DNA from: Epiperipatus broadwayi
Lineage: Eukaryota; Onychophora; Udeonychophora; Euonychophora; Peripatidae
Length of the DNA stretch: 64,000 nt
NCBI GenBank assembly: GCA_028023455.1
Contig: JAQFVV010000064.1
Coordinates: 2,021,825-2,085,824 of the forward strand
Direction of reading: 5' to 3'
The position numbers and the translations under genes were made by a program. The notes under the pieces are model-generated. The model was not told the origin of the DNA. It made no database searches and saw only the letters and a list, made by a program, of their open reading frames with translations. How positions within the stretch are numbered: the stretch's first letter is position 1; each line of letters starts with the position of its first letter. This document shows positions 11,435 to 26,339 of this stretch, piece after piece.

Positions 11435-12640
11435 TGTGACAGTCAGATGATGTATGTTGATTTAACCCAGTTCGAATACTAGGCAAAAGTACCTCGAGGC
11501 CACCCATATGCGAGATATTAAACCAAGAATACAATGACCTCTGCCCTATTCGTCTAGTCTCGAAGCTATCATGAACCGAACAACACTATCTGAGACACAC
11601 ATAGATATTTTCTTCCTGAGCCACGAGCTTAGCATCAGCGGGAGACATGGACAGAACGACCTACGGAGCTAAAATAGTTAAATTTGCAAAAATACTTAGA
11701 AATATGTGTTCTGCGTGCCTGGATCATTTAAAAGTAAAACAAAGCATTGAAAGATAACTAGCAAACTCAAGCTTTTTAGTTAAATAAATATCTTTAATAA
11801 ATGACATTTGAAATATTATTAATAATTTAATGGCCTTCGCTATTCCCCGAAATTTATGAATAACTAATGAGACAATGAAAACCCGATTAATATGCTTGTG
11901 GTCTAAATCTTTCCTTCCCAGTTTTATTAAACATTGTCAACTCGAATCTGCTCGATAAAGTGCAATAATAAAAATCTTTCGCAAAGCAGTTTCTAATTGC
12001 TTTGCACTAACAGAGTTTAAAATCATTTAAGATGTATATCGCTAAATCTGACATACGTAAGAAGCTAATGGCGGACAAAAGAAGCGTTATCGAGGAGATC
12101 AAGTTGGCAAACAAAAAAAAAGGAAACTTACTCGTACTAAATTTTACAAGTATGAATAAAACTGGAAAGGGATTTTTAATGAACAATTAACTAATAAACT
12201 TAACCGCAATAGAATTAAAATATTTACACATGGGAGTAATGAAGAATAGCGAAGAAAAAGGGGTTAAATATCTAGATAGATGATCATATATACCTATATC
12301 TAACTAGTTTAATAAAAATAGTTACATTATAAATATCATTAAGCACACATTTCATAAATATTCAAGAAAGCAATTATAAAACATATGGACAAAAAGGGTA
12401 GCATAATAAATAGTTCATGAGCAGAGATATGATTACCATGCTTATTCCTTGGTCATGTTCCATCGACGGGCGTAGCTTGATCCGTCTGATGAGATGTGTT
12501 TGTCCGGACAAGGAAAGTGGAAATCGGTAGCATGGTTTCACAAAAAGTCCTCCCGACACAGCACAGAATTCAGATGACGATTGAGTAAATACTACGGCAT
12601 TTTTCTGGTATTGAGGAACCCTCGGCGGTAGACAAAGTTA
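11435..12640. mobile_element. LTR-like unit 3, start in (AT)n, end not resolved
   Basis: The unit starts TGTGACAGTCAG after an ATATAT tract and contains CTAGGCAAAAGTACCTCGAG (11490-11509) and CCTCTGCCCTATTCG, shared with unit 2. I could not find its other terminus; the end given is only where the similarity can no longer be followed. No coding potential is seen. Confidence 0.35.
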
Positions 12641-12758
12641 TTTATTTGCCTAGCCCAGCATGGTAGACTCCATCGAATTCATATAATAAAATCACAACAG
12701 GCAACAGCAAAATTTGTAAAGTTCTCCACTGAGCAATCTGACAGCCCGCAAGAATACT

Positions 12759-13056
12759 CTGAATGAATAATCTTTTCCAAAAAGGAAAATCTGAATGACT
12801 GATCTTTTCCAAAAGGAAAATCTGAATGACTGCTCTTTTCCAAAAAGGAAAATCTGAATGCTTGTTCCAAAAGGAAACTCTGATTGACTGATCTTTTTCA
12901 AAAAGGAAAATCTGAATGACTGATCTTTTTCCAAAAGGAAAATCTGAATGACTGCTCTTTCCCAAAAAGGAAAATCTGAATGAACGATCTTTTTCCAAAA
13001 GGCAACTCTGATTGACTCACCTTTTTCAAAAAGGAAAATCTGAATGCCTGATCTTT
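12759..13056. repeat. 33-bp minisatellite, about nine units
   Basis: The units are variants of TTTTCCAAAAAGGAAAA followed by TCTGAATGACTGATC. The first half is itself nearly palindromic, so each unit could form a small hairpin. Variants include GATTGACTGAT and CGATC at unit ends. The open frames across it (for example 12642-12998, minus) are products of the repeat, giving FRFSFLEK-type periodic peptides, and are not genes. Confidence 0.9.
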
Positions 13057-15289
13057 TGTTCTCCCTTTTATTTATACCCTCTCTGTCAGCTACCTTCTAT
13101 TGTTTGTATGATCTGAGATCTTGATAAGCCTCCCCATGCTCCTTTGTTTCAAAGTAACACCTTCTAACATAACTTTTACTTTTTTACTCTAAATTTCTTT
13201 CTTTAAACTTTGGGATTTTATTAATTAAAAAAAAAGAAAGAGAAGGCCATCTTTAATTTGACTTGAATGGGCTTAACTAATTAAAAATATACATTCTTTT
13301 AGAAAATGTTGGTGGGCTTATCTCAAAATCAAATCATACTAAATATTTGAACAAGATTTAAAAGTAAAATACATTCTTATTTCTTTTAATACAATAAGCG
13401 TTTTATTTCAGCAGAATTTTGCATTAACTCATATATATATGCTTGACGTATATATATGTTTGACTAAATGGTTTTCACAAGTAATATTTTTAACAGCAAT
13501 TTAATGTTACAATGGAATTTATTTAAAAGAACAAGCAAATACAAATTTAATAAACATAATTAATTTTAGCTGTAATGCAAAACCCTGCTGATATTGGACT
13601 ATAACCTTAATTTAGGTTTACAATATTAATCAAGTTTATAGGAAGATGTGAAGCATGGATTGGACTTCAGATCCATTGCTTCAATATAGAGTCGTCAAGC
13701 GACACATCAAAAGTTATTTAATTTATGAGATACATTTAGTTAGATCATAACATTAGATATAGATATTTATAGGCCTGAGCTTTTTGAAAAAAAGGGTCTA
13801 ATATAAAATGTCACGGTGTTAGCATAATGGCCGAATATTTGTGGATCCAAATTTTTGAGGTGTTTTATCATATAAAAGAAAACAGTCTAGCCAACTTACC
13901 ACCCCACATTTTGTGGAATCAGTTGACAAAGGGTCCTCGTATGGAGATGCACTGGGCCAAACTTTGCTGGAATTATCCCATGCATTGCTCTCATTGCATG
14001 AGTATATATATGTGGTCCAGGGACATTCATTGCCCTGTTTATGACCTGAAACGAAGATGAGATGGCTCAGGCATTCCGACGTGCATTTCTAGATAAAGCT
14101 TAAAACATGAAGAGTGGCCTATGCTAACAATGCTTTAGGACGGACGAATAACTAGTCAAATATCTATAATTGAACTTACAACCTACAATAATAACATCAA
14201 AGATAATGGTATGATCGTATTTATTAAACGAAGTTTAAAGATATTATTAGAAAAGTATTTTTAATATCAATGAAAGTTCTAAATCTCCTCCCCCCTTTCA
14301 TCACACTTATTTAATAAAATCCCACATACATATAACATAGTATACAATAAAGTCTAAGGTATGCTTTAAGAAAATTATTTATATGTTTGGATGGGTGAGA
14401 CTAAAGACATAAAAAGTAATATATATATATTTAACATATTTGTTTGTATTAATATTGCACTCTTACGGAAATTATTAACAGTATATAAATCGTAAACTAA
14501 TCAAAGGTGAAGCTTTATTTCTTCCTCTGTTGTTTACGTAAAAAGTATAACAATTAGTAAAACATTTTTTTAAAAAATAACCTCCCAACCTAGCAAGCAT
14601 TATAGTTTTAAAAGTAAAAACAAGCTAATTAATTAAGTGTCACTCCTATCTAATGCGAGGAGCTAAGGTAAAAATAACTATACTGGTGAGGGTGGGAGTT
14701 CATTGAAATATCATTTAGCATTTAAAATATATATATTAGACAAAATATTAATAAAATAATTGCCGCATTAAATTAAAATAAAAATTACGAGGCTAATTGA
14801 AAGGGTTATAGAATAAAATAGACTATAACAAATTTATAAATAATTAATATTAAATTTTTATATTTTAAGAGTTAAACAGGAGAAAGTTCTGTGTTCATAA
14901 AGGTGGCACTTTACAGCTTTACCTTTGGAAAGCAGGTAGCAGATCACCCGGGTGGTTTTCACGATATAGCAGCAGGTTTGCAGATGTTCATCTTTAGTGG
15001 CTGGCTGGCTGGAGTTGAGTTGGCCTGGTCATGGAGAGGTGTTTCTTGAAAATTTGAGTGATGTAGATACATTTGGCGGATGCCTTATGAATATAGTACT
15101 CTCCATGATGATCAAATTTTGGGTCCTATTTATATGACTCCGGTTTATCTAAGGAATCTTATTAAGTTGTAATACCTGTGGCTATAAAATAATACTGCAA
15201 AACAGCTTTTAGTAAGGAATTTCTCCTTTGTTAATCAGGTAGTGTAAAACAATGCAAATGGATTAGTATTTTTGAAACAATTGTTCTAA

Positions 15290-15345
15290 ATCTATTTCTG
15301 ATGCAGAAATAGATTTTCTATTTCTGATGCAGAAATAGATTTTAC
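15290..15345. repeat. Two tandem 27-bp perfect hairpins
   Basis: The word AAATCTATTTCTG, a 3-base ATG loop and its complement occurs twice back to back, starting near 15290 and 15314. Each copy can fold on itself and on the other. Confidence 0.8.
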
Positions 15346-16025
15346 CAAACGATAAGTTTTGTTAATGAAATTTATTTAATTTTCTAATAGAGATTATAAT
15401 TTAATCATGCTAATTGATTTTGGTTTACCAAACTGATTGCAATATTCCACCCACCATTACATACAGACGCATATTGAGTACATAAAATTTTAAATATACA
15501 TTTTCATATAACATATACAAACATAAATATTAATTTATACCTAATCCTCCATCACTTTTAATATATACATGTGATTTACGCATATATATGACCTATTAAA
15601 ATTATATGAAATATTATTGATTTATTTATTTCAAGATTATTAAATCTCTTGTTAACATTTAATTTTGAATATAAAATTAAAAAAAAATTGAACTGAATAG
15701 GTGCATATGTATACGTAGGACTGGGATTTGAATCCAGTTTGGTGGTGAGGGATAGGATAGGACTGTGAAACGTAATCTGAATCTCAGATTCCATTTCAAT
15801 ATATATATATATTAATGACTTCACCAACTGTACAAAATATTCTCACTTTCTTTATTATGCTGATGACTATAAAATTTTCAGATGCATCAATTCCATTTTT
15901 ATAGCTCTTTACTGCAAAATGATATAGTTAATTTTACTACATGGTGTATTAACATAAAAATTATGATTAATAGAGACAAACGGTCTGTTGTTTGCTATTC
16001 AAAAAAATTTGAAATTTTACATTGC

Positions 16026-16033
16026 CTCTATTC
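16026..16033. repeat. hAT target-site duplication, left copy
   Basis: The 8-bp word CTCTATTC immediately precedes the terminal inverted repeat of the hAT element and is repeated exactly at 18630-18637. Confidence 0.9.
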
Positions 16034-18629
16034 CAGTGGTCTTCAACCACCGGTCCGCGGCCTGGCACCGGTCTGTAGAAGTTTTTTGCTGGTCCGTGCT
16101 AGACTGGCAAGAAAGTTTTTAATAACAAAATAATAAGATTTTAAACTTTTAATTAATATAAACAATTTTTATTTATTTTTTTATCGCACTTTTACCTGAT
16201 TAAAAAAAAAAAAACAGAACAAAATCTAATCAATCATACATAAATTAATTTATTTTTCTAGTTATCACAGATGTTTATGGGGGGGGGGTGAGAATTAAAT
16301 TTTTATTACTTTTCTAAAAAAATTCAAAATTAAAAAAAAAAAAAGTTTTTTATTATACAAAGTCCATATATATATATATATTGTACCAATCGGAATGAAA
16401 GTGAAGATTGAATCTAACCGCCAAAAACAATATCTGCACTACAAGGGCGCCATCTAGGCATTTGAGCCTAGAAAAATTTATAGAGTAGGCAGATACGCGC
16501 TGTTAAGATTCCACTTTATTTAAATATTCCGATCATTAGCCCAAGTCACTAGCTCAGTGGAGTAGCAGAGATAATAAAGAATAAATTTTATATCTTAAAT
16601 ATAAAAGAATAAAAGCCACTGCCAGAAATTAACACATAAAAATATTTATTTACGCACATATAAAATAATATTTAAATTTTGAGGAATAAATTTAACGTTT
16701 ATATTTTTATATTGATCTTTAATTCTAAATTTAAGTAGATCACAAATAATGAGTTTACTATTTATTTAGAGGGTCGAGTATGAATGGACTACATAGGTCT
16801 GCATTTGAAAGGAAAATATTCTTCCCTGATTTAACCTTAGGCAACAAATTTTGCAATCAACTGGCACCAATCCATCTGATACATTCATGTATTCAATGTA
16901 GCAAGATACGACAACACAAAATACTATATTGTCAGGAATGTACATCTGAACAATAAGTAGAAATAGAGAAGACATTGACTCTCCACCAACAGGAATGTGA
17001 CATCTGTTGGCAAGTAGATCAATAAACTAAAAACTCCATAGGAATGGACTGCGGTCTTCTGCCGACTTACAAACCCATCCATAGGCAAACAGAGGGTGTG
17101 TGGCGTATATCTATAATCCTGCCCGTAGTGGACCTCATACTACATCTACTAATTACACAAATATATCCAATCCATTGAACCAATTCCACTACGAAATGAA
17201 TAACCTAAGATTACCCTCCCTTAATACAACTTTACAAAACTATATAGCCATTCACGCCCGACTTAATTTTAACATTTAAATACGTTCGCACAGATTTGTT
17301 TAAAAATGTTGGGTATAGATCGATTACATAGATTCCACGGTCAAAAACATTTCAAAATAAACATAAACAATCAAAATACAAAATTATTGATACCGACACT
17401 CGCAGAGGGAAACTTATAAGTAACCCAATAGTATTCACCATAAGATACTTGCCTTGTCACCAATAACTTAAAAGACATCCGAATAAATACATTTTAGATA
17501 CTCACCATAAGGTATCATTATTTATCAAATGTCTATATATTTTGATCAAATATGAGAACCAAAATATAATTAACCGCAAACGAATCCATGCAAGCGTCTA
17601 TAAACAACTTAAATTTCATACATTTAAATAATCTTTACAATAAGAAAAAAAAATGGAAATGATGTTTATCAATCGGAAAACATATAAAATTAAACATTAT
17701 TAATTTGATTTAAAAACTTACAAAAGTCAGATAAGAGTCCGTTTTTAACATTTAAGTTGGCTTGTTTATCGATTTATAAAACTTGACGAAAGTTCTTAAT
17801 TGATTTTAATAATTTTTTATTTCATATAGCTTATGGTAGGAGTCCAGGCCTCTGCTTTCAATTCCTGCGACACCTCCGTTGGAAGGTAATGTTCTGGAGA
17901 TGGCAATAGCTGGTTCAAGGTATCACAGTCTTTTCATTTTTTTTTTATAGAGTGTGGTATGTGCGTCATACCACATCTCTCAAACACACAACGCGGTAAC
18001 TGTCCCCCCAAAAAAACTGTTTTTCCCTTTTTATATTATCCACAAGGATTCAATGAACAAAACGTCACTAGTCTATCACTTTTGTTAGGGTCCGAGCCAA
18101 GGCTTAGTGCTTCCATTGGTCAAGCTAATTTCTCTTTCTTCTCTTATCTAACTTTTCATCTGACTTTTTAATTAAACAGCTTTTAGATAATTAATAAACA
18201 ATCATTTCCATTTACAGATTACAGGAATTAATTAATACCTGTTTTTATTTTAACTTACGTTATTTTTTTATTAAAATATTTTTATATTTTAATCTTGTAT
18301 TTTTTTATTTAAAAAAATACGTTGAAATACTTTTTTTTTCTTGTTTATGAAAAAAATATTTTTAAAGTTTAGCATCCGTGTGAATATATATATGTTTAAC
18401 AAACATTTTAATTTTAGCGTTTAGTTTTTTCCTTTTATTTGCGAACTTTTAAGTTTTTATTTTAAATAAATGTAACGACATATTTATATATCGTTACAAT
18501 ATATATAACTTCATCTAAGGCTAAGCTGTTTACATCTTTAAGAAAATTTATCTATAGACTTCTGCTGGTCCATGAAACCTTATCCTTATTTTTGCTGGTC
18601 TGCAGGTGTCAAAAGGTTGAAGACCACTG
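16034..18629. mobile_element. Non-autonomous hAT transposon, split by an LTR-like insertion
   Basis: The left end is CAGTGGTCTTCAACC and the right end is its exact complement, GGTTGAAGACCACTG. Eight-base target duplications (CTCTATTC) flank it, the signature of the hAT superfamily. The left end continues with the CCGGTCCGCGGCC word typical of many animal hAT elements, and the right end has a diverged TGCTGGTC/TGCAGG counterpart. No transposase frame was found. About 2.1 kb in its middle (16382-18498) is a foreign insertion, so the original element was about 480 bp. Its clean ends and duplication make this one of the best-supported boundaries in the window. Confidence 0.9.
16382..18498. mobile_element. 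LTR-like unit 4 nested in the hAT element
   Basis: It begins TGTACCAATCGG after an (AT)n tract and ends ...ATCGTTACA followed again by ATATATA. TG...CA ends and the (AT)n target match unit 1 at 8974-10649. At about 2.1 kb, it has no recognisable gag or pol frame. It is younger than the hAT element it interrupts. It could be a solo long LTR or a short non-autonomous element; the frames at 16766-16975 and 17959-18171 are unsupported. Confidence 0.5.
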
Positions 18630-18637
18630 CTCTATTC
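18630..18637. repeat. hAT target-site duplication, right copy
   Basis: CTCTATTC repeats the left duplication exactly, immediately after the right terminus. Confidence 0.9.
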
Positions 18638-19237
18638 TATTCATGATTTTGAAATCATTTCTAAAAATAGCCAGAAAGATTTGGAATTACATTTCTTACT
18701 GCCTCCTTCCATCTTCATATTAATACCATAGTGAAAAGGGCATTTAACACAATAGAATCATATGTAGATAAAGTAAAATATAACTTTCCCTCTCATTGAT
18801 TCTTCACTCTTAGGATTTGGCTGTTATAAAGAATCTTCACACTGAAAAAGATATACTAAAAATCCAATCTGTATTTGCCAAATACTCTAATTGTAATCAT
18901 TTTCCTGATAATTTTAAATTTCATTGATGTAAAAAAGAGAAATCAGATATCATCTCCAAGAAAAATTAGATATCTCCAAATTTACAATTAGCTCTGATTT
19001 ACTTGTGAACATATCTTTCGTTCTCTGTCGATATTATAGTAGATCACATAGACCTCTAAATTTAATTCCTTGTCATTCAGATGCACTTAGTTTTTTTCAA
19101 TATTTTATATAATCAGCATCTTTATCTTGATGTCAATCAACTCTGCAAAGCCCTAAAACTAAAAATACAATTTCTTATCACAGTTCCAATTTTTTTCTTT
19201 TCTCCACACCTATATATCATTTTGTTTAATGATAGAA

Positions 19238-19332
19238 CTTCTTCTTCTTCTTTCTTCTTCTTCTTCTTTTTCTTCTTCTTCTTCTTCTTTTTCTTCTTCT
19301 TCTTCTTCTTCTTTTTCTTCTTCTTCTTCTTC

Positions 19333-19363
<31 letters not shown>

Positions 19364-19385
19364 CATCATCATCATTATTATTATA
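19238..19385. repeat. (TTC)n-(TTA)n-(TCA)n trinucleotide tract
   Basis: About 95 bases of TTC with TTTTTC interruptions run into TTA and then TCA units. It gives poly-Phe, poly-Ser and poly-Lys frames on both strands, all of which are artefacts. Confidence 0.95.
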
Positions 19386-19411
19386 ATCTTTCAAAGGACT
19401 TTATTCAATAA

Positions 19412-21241
<1,830 letters not shown>

Positions 21242-22027
21242 TTATAAAAAATATTCATTTAGTAATTTAAATACCAGATATATAAAATATATTGTTGAAA
21301 TTTAAACATATTTTTGTATATTCAGATGCAACATTTTCTTTTTATTTCTGTAAAAGAAAATACTGTCCAACTCATTCATACTTGGTGATTAAAAATAATA
21401 GTGTTTTATTTAAAAAATGCTACAAAACCTTGATTATTATTACTATTATTTTTAAATAAAGGTACATTTATAGTAGTTTCCAAATGTATTGTATTTTTAG
21501 CTGTATTTTTCTCTCTATATTTAAGTTTTGAAATTAGAGTCAAATGCTAAGTGATACCATTTTAATGAATGAGATTTTGCACAGATTTATCATACAGTAT
21601 AAAGTGTTATATAGGCGTAGATATTCAGTAACTTCAAATATGTTTAGCTAGAAACATCTTTATATCATGCAACATCTGAGGTGTTTGTAATCTTTCATAT
21701 AGTAATTATTTTAGCACTCAAATATATGCAACAGCTGAAATATTGATTGCTTTTATAATTGTGCCAGTTTGGCATTGACTGGAAGAAGATTAGGCTAAAT
21801 TTATATAATGCACCTGCTTTTAATTTAGTCACAAACAATGATTGTTGTCTTTTGATGGATATGACTGGTGATGCAATGTTTATGACATATTATTATTTAT
21901 TTTAATTAAATACAGATTCCTTGCTCATTTTTCAGGTCAATAAAAACAGTGATGTTTTTGTTAATGATTCATTTTTACTTTAATGATGTTCTGCATTATA
22001 CCTATTATACACTTGTTGTATAACATT

Positions 22028-22029
<2 letters not shown>

Positions 22030-22065
<36 letters not shown>

Positions 22066-22096
22066 ATGATATATATATATATATATATATATATAT
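22030..22096. repeat. Double (AT)n tract with central GTTATG
   Basis: Two AT dinucleotide tracts separated by GTTATG, flanked by TTACA on the left and TCATAACA on the right. It directly abuts the outer edge of the gypsy LTR region. Confidence 0.9.
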
Positions 22097-22099
22097 CAT

Positions 22100-24262
22100 A
22101 ACAGAATGGGATTTTTTTCCATAAGAGGTATATCTAACTATGGTTTTTCCATTGGGTCTTCTAGGTAGAGCATTAAACATGATAAAGCAAGTCAGTTAAT
22201 TGATGATTTACTTAAGTTTTATGAAATGGTCCAATGATGATTACTGATTGAGTGAGGTGGAATTCACACTTGCATAACTTCTCTTACTTCACTTCTTTTT
22301 GATCCCTATTATGCCACAATTGTTCAAACTCAGAAAGAAAGTATATGTACTCTATTTGAAGGTATGATTGATTGTTTTACATCTGACAAGTCCATTTGAT
22401 ATGTGTATTGTGTGATTAATTGGAAAATAGGTATATAAGATGACAAACAACTAGTTTAATTTCATATTTAATGTTTAACAAACTTTGATGATGATTTCTA
22501 TTCATGATTGGTTTATAACAAAAATGATGTGTTTGCTTATCATTTAATAATTGTATAAATATGATCATCATTAATTTGTATTCATCAACTATTGACTAAT
22601 CCAAAGCTTTGATCCCTATGAAGGATGGTCATTCACCATCCTAATGTAATAATTTTGAGTTAATGTAAAAGACAATCTGAACCTATATTTTAATGATTAA
22701 AAAGAGTCTGAGTTACCACTGTGAAGGTCCAAATGGTGACCAAATACTATCAGATGAACTACCACTCAGTTAATGCAAAAAAACTTTCCTAAAGGCAAAG
22801 ACACCCAGATATTTTCCAATATGAACTATAAAATTTTGAACTGTGGCTAGACTACACTGGACTAATATTTCATGTTTCTATAATTTTTTTATTATTATTT
22901 TATTTGTTAAATTGATTTTTTAAAAAAAAAAAACAGAGAGTCAATCCATCCAATCATCAGTTAGTTTACAGGGAAACAGAATCATCAATTCTACTAATAA
23001 TTTTTCATTTAGTAATAAAATATAGGCATAGTTTCCTGAGTTTACTTGCTAATAGATCCAACAATCTACTGACTTCAAAAGTGAGACTTTGTTCTTATAC
23101 AATATTAAGTATTCACACTCTGATAATTACAATATTTGATGTTCAATGTTAGTGTGCAATTAATTTAGTTATTAATTATTTGTTATTTTGAATGCATGAT
23201 CAAACCCTTGAATGATTGGCCTGTTTTATTATAGATCTATACAACACCAGAATAGGAAGAGGGCTCTGAATCTAAAAGCTATCTTCAATTAATCATCAAA
23301 TATAGATAAATAGGTTGAAAATTAATGGCCAAATGATGACAGGAAGTTTAGTTAGCAAAGAGTTAATAAACTACCTTCCCCGTACTGAAGTAATTTGTTT
23401 AATTGACTTTAGCACTTTGTAGATCCTTTTTCTGGTGTGATTGTCAGGATGTTGATTTTAATTGATACAGTATATCAAAAATTCATGGTTGTATGATGAG
23501 CAATTCCATCTCCACAATGTTTTGTTAATTTATAGCCACACATGATTTGTTCTTTCCTTGCTTACAACTTGGATTAGAAATATTAATTTTAGGGAATTAG
23601 TGTTGGGTTTCTTTAGTCATCTTTCTCAGGTTGTGATTATATTGACTTATGAGCTTTGATGTTGAGGATTGTTAAAATTATGAATAATTAATTTTAATAA
23701 TTTATAATTTTTAAAAAATGTAATTTCTTCATTTTTTTCTTTAAAAAACATGTTATTCTATGTTGTTTTATGTGTGAGTTTTTGATATCTGCATTTTAAG
23801 TTCATGCTTTTATTTGCATTGTTGATATCATTTTGATATTTATAAAATTTTATGCTGGATTAATAAACAAACAAATTTAATATTAATTCTTATTTCTTTC
23901 TTTTGTTTATTGAGATTTTTATTTGCTTGTATTTACGGATTTGGTATATATTTCATTTTTTAAAGTCAGTATTGTTATAAATATGGTTTTAATTGACATA
24001 TTTTCACTTTCATTAATATATAATTAATATTGTATATTTGATTTATTTAAATGTGTGATTCTTACTTGGTGTTATACATAAAGGGTACTGGTAAAGTAGT
24101 TATTTTCCTATATTAATTTTTTTTAAAAAAATATTTAGTGAATGGTAAGGTGATACCTTACATTTCCCCTTCTTTTAGGGTAAAGTAGTTATTTTCCTAT
24201 ATTAAATTTTTTTAAAAAAATATTTAGTGAATGGTAAGGTGATACCTTACATTTCCTCTTTC
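22100..24262 (-). repeat. Gypsy 3' LTR region
   Basis: The outer edge (22100-22300) matches the region by the primer-binding site at 30420-30545. The inner edge on the minus strand is purine-rich AAAAGAAGGGGAAA followed by TGTAAGG, which is a polypurine tract joined to a TG LTR start. An 89-bp tandem duplication (24091-24268) copies this edge. The 2.1-kb length is long for an LTR, and insertions inside it are possible; between 22400 and 24050 I see only AT-rich DNA. Confidence 0.55.
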
Positions 24263-24268
24263 CTTAAG
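24091..24268. repeat. 89-bp tandem duplication at the LTR/polypurine junction
   Basis: TAAAGTAGTTATTTTCCTAT begins at 24092 and again at 24181. Both copies run through AATGGTAAGGTGATACCTTA and end in a pyrimidine-rich block. They differ at a few positions in that block, TTTCCCCTTCTTTTAGGG against TTTCCTCTTTCCTTAAGG. Confidence 0.9.
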
Positions 24269-25599
24269 GAATTAAAACTAAGTGTAGTGTTTTTAATTCT
24301 CAAAGAATTTTACTATATGTTTAGTAAATTCTAGATAATTTCATCAACGTCATTCATTCAGACATCGTAAACAGTAATTTAAAGTGAATAATCTATCCTC
24401 ATGCTTTAACTTTCAGTACTTAAGATTTGCCCATATATAAGCAAATACTATATCTTGTGTTGGGAGTGAAAGTATTCATTTATTATTAACACTCATAAAA
24501 AGCATATGCACAGTAGCTTGAAAGATTGATCTTTGATGTATTATATGTTTATAAGAAAATGGTTTGGTTGTCATGGAGTTATTACTTTGTGTTGAACTTT
24601 GGTTTGATGTATTTCATGATTTTTAGATTTGTTGTTATTTCTGGTTAAAATTTTCTTTCAGTTTACTCTTTCTTAAATTGTTGGTTTAGTGTACACATTG
24701 GTATGATGGTGTTAGTTGAGGATCTGATCATTATTATGTATATGTATCTTCTTTAGATAACATATACATGTGTATATGTTCAAGAGCATTAATCTTGCTT
24801 TGGGTGAGGCTTATTTGGTTTGTTTTAATGCCACTTAAATGGCTAAGTATTCATTTCTATCTAAATGGGAAACTTGGTTGATTTGGTCAATCCTAAGGTA
24901 TTCTGTTATTTGTATTTGAAAACATCAAATGAAATGCCCACATCAATTGATTTCATCATTTTACACCATATTTTTGAACTGTCTTTTAGTTCTTATTTCA
25001 ACTGAAATAATATAATCTTTTACCTATTATATGATTACTTATGTGGGGAAGATAATCTGTTTTTCTTCATTATGGTTTTAGTATTCAGGCATTGTATGTG
25101 CTATGGATTTCTCCTCTGCAATCCAGCCAATATGCATTTAGATCTGAGCATTTGAGAATAGTGAATGGTCCTTCATAAGAGTTACAGAATTTATGAAATA
25201 TAAACTCTTGTGGTTTATTAATGTGATGTTTTTTACGAATACCATGTCATCTTCTTTGAATTGATAGATTGTTTTTATTTTATTTTTGTTGCATTTATGG
25301 GCTATATGCATTATACTTTTATATGCATCCCTCTGATTTCTGTGTCTATATGTGGTTTGGTAGTTGTTAGTATGTATTTTTGGAATAAAATTGTTATGTT
25401 TTGGTTCAAGTGTAGTCCAATGGGTGTGAATACTGTTGTTTCATTTACATTCAAATTTATGTAAATAAGCATTTTTATATATCACTACGTTTATAAATGA
25501 AAGTATTCATTTATTATTCAAATTTATATGATCAACTAAACATTACATGTGCTTCACCCAACCTTTATGTCTGTTCTCCAAATAGGTCCTGAACAAATG

Positions 25600-26110
25600 T
25601 CCAAGTTTCTACATTACCCACTCACAGGGGTTTGACTGTGAATTTTTAATAGAGGTCAGTACATGGTTTATTTGTTGTTTTACTGCTTATTTATTCCATT
25701 CTTTGGGTAGGAAAGGAGTACCATGATCCATTAAGATTGTCCCTAGCTTTCCTAACTTTTTGATATGGAGGGTATCTAATACTTTGATGATGCATCTAGT
25801 ATTAGCTAGGAGTATTGGGTAAGTTGCCACAAATTTTTGAAAAGAGATCATAAGCTATTAACAAAGACTTTTGTTTATTTGATAAAGATAATGGTTCATA
25901 AAAATCTATAGTTAAGATCTCATTTGGTCTTTCTGGTATGATAGATCTTACTGAACTAATGTAACTCTTGTTTACTGGCTTGACTTTTAGGCATATTTGA
26001 CAGTTTTGTATTTCTTTTAGAATGTCTTTGTACATCCTTGGCCAGTAAAACCAATATTTTAATGTTTGTTCAGTTTTTGGGGTTCTGTAATGTTCATATA
26101 AACAATGTAT
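25600..26110 (-). pseudogene. Gypsy integrase (decayed)
   Basis: On the minus strand the zinc-binding HHCC domain reads as YEHYRTPKTEQTLKYWFYWP then RMYKDILKEIQNCQICLK, with both histidines and CxxC. The core has the first catalytic Asp region as ILTIDFYEPLSL (the usual form has DFxGPL) and the second Asp as LMDHGTPFLPKEW in a different frame near 25700-25740. The open frame 25802-26035 covers the zinc finger end and first core block. The frames do not join, so it is inactive. Integration of the retroelement cDNA is the family role. Confidence 0.85.
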
Positions 26111-26339
26111 GTATTGTATGAGTGGGGTTTTTAAAATTTCAGGTATATCGTTGTTTATTTTATGTCAAAACCTGATTATCTAACTTATATTCATTACAAT
26201 TTTTGGCTGTGTACAGAATTTCCTATCCACTTAAGGTTTCAATGATCAGGGTTAGATCTTTATCTTGAGATTGTATATTATGGATGTTTATTAAATCATC
26301 TACATTTTTATTGAGTAGGTGTTATCTACTGATATGTGT

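Noticed and set aside
12642-12998. 118-, 80- and 63-codon minus-strand frames with FRFSFLEK repeats
   Set aside because: They are translations of the 33-bp minisatellite in several frames.
19081-19411. Open frames with poly-Phe, poly-Ser, poly-Lys and poly-Asn
   Set aside because: Products of the TTC/TTA/TCA repeat on both strands.
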